Assembly (NCBI RefSeq): GCF_000747075.1
Contig: NZ_AVCH01000001.1
Span: 1-64,000, forward strand
Direction: 5' to 3'
DNA from: Arenimonas malthae CC-JY-1
Lineage (GTDB): Bacteria > Pseudomonadota > Gammaproteobacteria > Xanthomonadales > Xanthomonadaceae
DNA length: 64,000 nucleotides
The position numbers and the translations under genes were made by a program. The notes under the pieces were generated by a model. The model saw only the letters and a list, made by a program, of their open reading frames with translations. It was not told the origin of the DNA and did no database searches. Positions 62,318-64,000 of this stretch are shown in pieces; the stretch's first letter is position 1, and each line of letters starts with the position of its first letter.

Positions 62318-62803
62318 TCACCGCGCCAGCGGCGTCCCCATCTCAACTTCCAGCGCAAATCCGGCGTCCAGCGCCTGGCGCTGCACACCGGTCGCTGCCG
62401 CAGGCACGGTGGCGTGCAAGGTCACGGCCTCGTTGGACTGCGCCGTCAGGGGCGTGCAGCCGCGGGCATCGGCGGCGCCCTGGCCAGTCTGCACGGCGTG
62501 TTGCACCAGATGGACCTGGACGCCCGCGGGATCGCGTTGCACTTGCACGTGCCAACCGGCGAACAGGCTCACCGAAGTCAGCGTTTGTTGGGTCGCCGTG
62601 CACGTGCGCACCGGGTAGCCGTTGTCTGTGCCGACGCGCAGGTGGGCGGGAGCCTCGGTGACGTACAGGGTTTCGGCCAGGATCACCTGGCCGTTTTGGG
62701 TCAGCACCAAGCGCATCGGCGTCACGTCGCCGATGTCATCCACGGCAAGGGCAGGGTTGGTCAGGCTCAGGACGCCCAGAAGGGCGAGGATTCGCAGTCG
62801 CAT
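62318..62803 (-). CDS. Exported protein of unknown function, 161 residues
   Basis: A signal peptide is clear (residues 1-20, LSLTNPALA cleavage). The mature part is beta-rich, with Cys 68 and a second Cys at about 116 that could form a disulfide. No domain recognised. It sits 32 bases downstream of the hydroxylase gene in the same direction. Confidence 0.65.
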   Translation of the reverse strand: MRLRILALLGVLSLTNPALAVDDIGDVTPMRLVLTQNGQVILAETLYVTEAPAHLRVGTDNGYPVRTCTATQQTLTSVSLFAGWHVQVQRDPAGVQVHLVQHAVQTGQGAADARGCTPLTAQSNEAVTLHATVPAAATGVQRQALDAGFALEVEMGTPLAR

Positions 62804-62835
62804 GGGATCACCGTTGTCGTGGGGGCGGTCGGGGC

Positions 62836-63702
62836 TCAGGACGAGCCACGTGTGGCGGTCGGTGCGGAAGCCGGCCGTTCAAAGGGCCAACGCAGTTGCG
62901 CGCCATAGGCGGTCGGGAAGGTCCGGTCTCGCAGGCCCACCTCGCCGGCGACCACCCCGTTGGGCCGATCGTGGAAGGTGCCACCCAGGTGGTCCCACAG
63001 CATCCAGAACTCCCCGAAGTTGACCTGCGCGTCCTCGTACTCGCGCTTGTGGTGCCAGCGATGGATCTCGGCCACCCCCAGCACATAGCGCAGCGGCCCC
63101 ATGCGGTAGTCGAGGTTGGCGTGCTGGAACGCCAGGTGCACGGCGAGCAGCGTGAGCCAGGCGCTGATGATGACCGGGGGCGCGCCCAAGGCCACGACCA
63201 CTAGCAGACCGGGGCTGGCCAGCAGCATGGCGCTCAGCGGATGACGCCGCTCGCCGTTGAGCCAGTACAGCCGTTCAGAACTGTGGTGTGGGGCGTGCAG
63301 GCGCCACAGCCACCCGACGTGGTGGCTCGCGCGGTGCATCAGATACAGCCCCAGGTCCATCACCGCGCCGGCGAGCAGCACCTGCGCCCACGCCGGCCAC
63401 GCGTCCGGCCAGATCGAGGGCAGGTCCACGCGCAGCGCATTGAGCGCGAACGCGGTGCCGGCCAGCACGGCCAGGTTCACGAGCGCATGGGCGATGTCGG
63501 TGGCGAGATCGTCGTGATCCTCCAGCCAGGCGCGCTGGTAGGGGATCACCCATTCCAAGGCGGCCACCACCGTCATAGCCACCAAGGCGACGGCCGCCAG
63601 CCCGGGCCATTGCCAGGCCGGGCGGGCCACGATCTCCATCACCGCCCAGAAACTCAGGCCAAACACGACCGGATAGGCCGTCACACGTAGCACGGGACGC
63701 AT
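62836..63702 (-). CDS. Fatty acid/sterol hydroxylase family protein
   Basis: A 288-residue integral membrane di-iron enzyme. The His clusters are complete: HRASHH, HAPHHSSE, a lone HANLDY segment, and HRWHHK. Membrane helices lie at about 7-27, 33-53, 70-90 and 105-125. This family hydroxylates or desaturates lipids. An upstream in-frame ATG at 63750 is less likely. The neighbouring methyltransferase suggests lipid or carotenoid modification, which is inferred. Confidence 0.87.
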   Translation of the reverse strand: MRPVLRVTAYPVVFGLSFWAVMEIVARPAWQWPGLAAVALVAMTVVAALEWVIPYQRAWLEDHDDLATDIAHALVNLAVLAGTAFALNALRVDLPSIWPDAWPAWAQVLLAGAVMDLGLYLMHRASHHVGWLWRLHAPHHSSERLYWLNGERRHPLSAMLLASPGLLVVVALGAPPVIISAWLTLLAVHLAFQHANLDYRMGPLRYVLGVAEIHRWHHKREYEDAQVNFGEFWMLWDHLGGTFHDRPNGVVAGEVGLRDRTFPTAYGAQLRWPFERPASAPTATRGSS

Positions 63703-63786
63703 CGTCGTGGCTCCTTTTTCAAAAGTCCTGCGCCCGGCGGGGGGAACCACCGGGCGCCCGGCCGTTACAAACCGAGCGTCGTCGGG

Positions 63787-64000
63787 TCAGGGGCGGGGAG
63801 GTCGGGTGGCTACCAGGAAATCGATACTGCCTAGCGGCACCGGCAGCGGGGTCAGCGACTGCACATCGACGAAGCCGCCATCGAGCAGGAACGACGCCAG
63901 CGTGCCGGCAGCGTGGTCGCGGGTATTGGAATAGCCGTCGAGCAGGCGGACCAGATGGAACATCCCGCGGCGCCAGCCCGCTTTGGCGCGCCCGAAATCG
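63787..64000 (-). CDS. Class I SAM-dependent methyltransferase, C-terminal part (runs off window)
   Basis: The last 70 codons of a gene that continues past the right edge. The segment GMFHLVRLLDGYSNTRDHAAG and the ending FLLDGGFVDVQSL..LGSIDFLVATR match the C-terminal half of UbiE/Methyltransf_11-type enzymes. The SAM-binding N-terminal motifs lie outside the window. It appears to be first in the - strand operon with the hydroxylase. Confidence 0.65.
   Translation of the reverse strand, partial: DFGRAKAGWRRGMFHLVRLLDGYSNTRDHAAGTLASFLLDGGFVDVQSLTPLPVPLGSIDFLVATRPPRP

Overview
The window is about 64 kb of high-GC DNA. It looks like a gammaproteobacterial chromosome, most likely Xanthomonadales (Lysobacterales). 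The gene order lolC-lolD-comEC-exbB-exbD-msbA-lpxK-kdsB, the uvrC-pgsA-tRNA cluster, the lipid A and Kdo genes (Gram-negative envelope) and the divergent ppsA/ppsR pair are typical of that order. The genus is not resolved from the sequence.

Region 1 (1-13.5 kb) is one long + strand housekeeping run with many ATGA-type overlaps: lipoprotein release (LolC/D), DNA uptake (ComEC), an ExbB/ExbD proton-motive pair, lipid A flippase and kinase (MsbA, LpxK), Kdo activation (KdsB), a low-molecular-weight phosphatase, a thioredoxin-fold/NHL protein, UvrC and PgsA. It ends in a tRNA-Gly/Cys/Leu cluster, a glutamate-synthase-like FMN protein and tRNA-Val. Region 2 (15.8-35 kb) holds a P-type cation ATPase with a helical-repeat protein, FolD, a complete TatT-DctPQM TRAP transporter, guaB-guaA-tadA, orn, an MscS channel, the ppsA/ppsR pair, tRNA-Ala and tRNA-Glu and a phosphopantetheinyl transferase. 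Region 3 (35-39.7 kb) has a MerR regulator divergent from a 1000-residue autotransporter, then a quinone-oxidoreductase-type dehydrogenase.

Region 4 (39.7-49.5 kb) is a copper-resistance island. It encodes CopL, a TolC-type channel with a Met/His/Asp repeat tail, a Tat-exported multicopper oxidase, a DUF411 protein, a macro-domain protein, a GST, an MFS transporter, CueR, the CopA ATPase and a small HMA chaperone. Four promoters share the CueR layout TTGACC - 19 bp - NANNNT, which links copL, gst, copA and the chaperone into one inferred regulon.

Region 5 (about 50.67 kb to beyond the right edge) is accessory. A Tn7-like transposition module (nuclease-only TnsA, DDE transposase TniA/TnsB, AAA+ TniB/TnsC, TniQ) is followed by cargo resembling a defence island: a PIN-like protein divergent from a 1253-residue protein of unknown function, IS3-family remnants, and an E1-like ThiF protein (apparently truncated at its 5' end by the IS) with a small Cas2/GhoS-like ferredoxin-fold protein. 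A - strand operon follows, with the 3' end of a SAM methyltransferase, a fatty-acid/sterol hydroxylase, a secreted protein and a small repeat protein. No CRISPR array, cas gene or rRNA was seen. The far end of the transposon was not found in the window.
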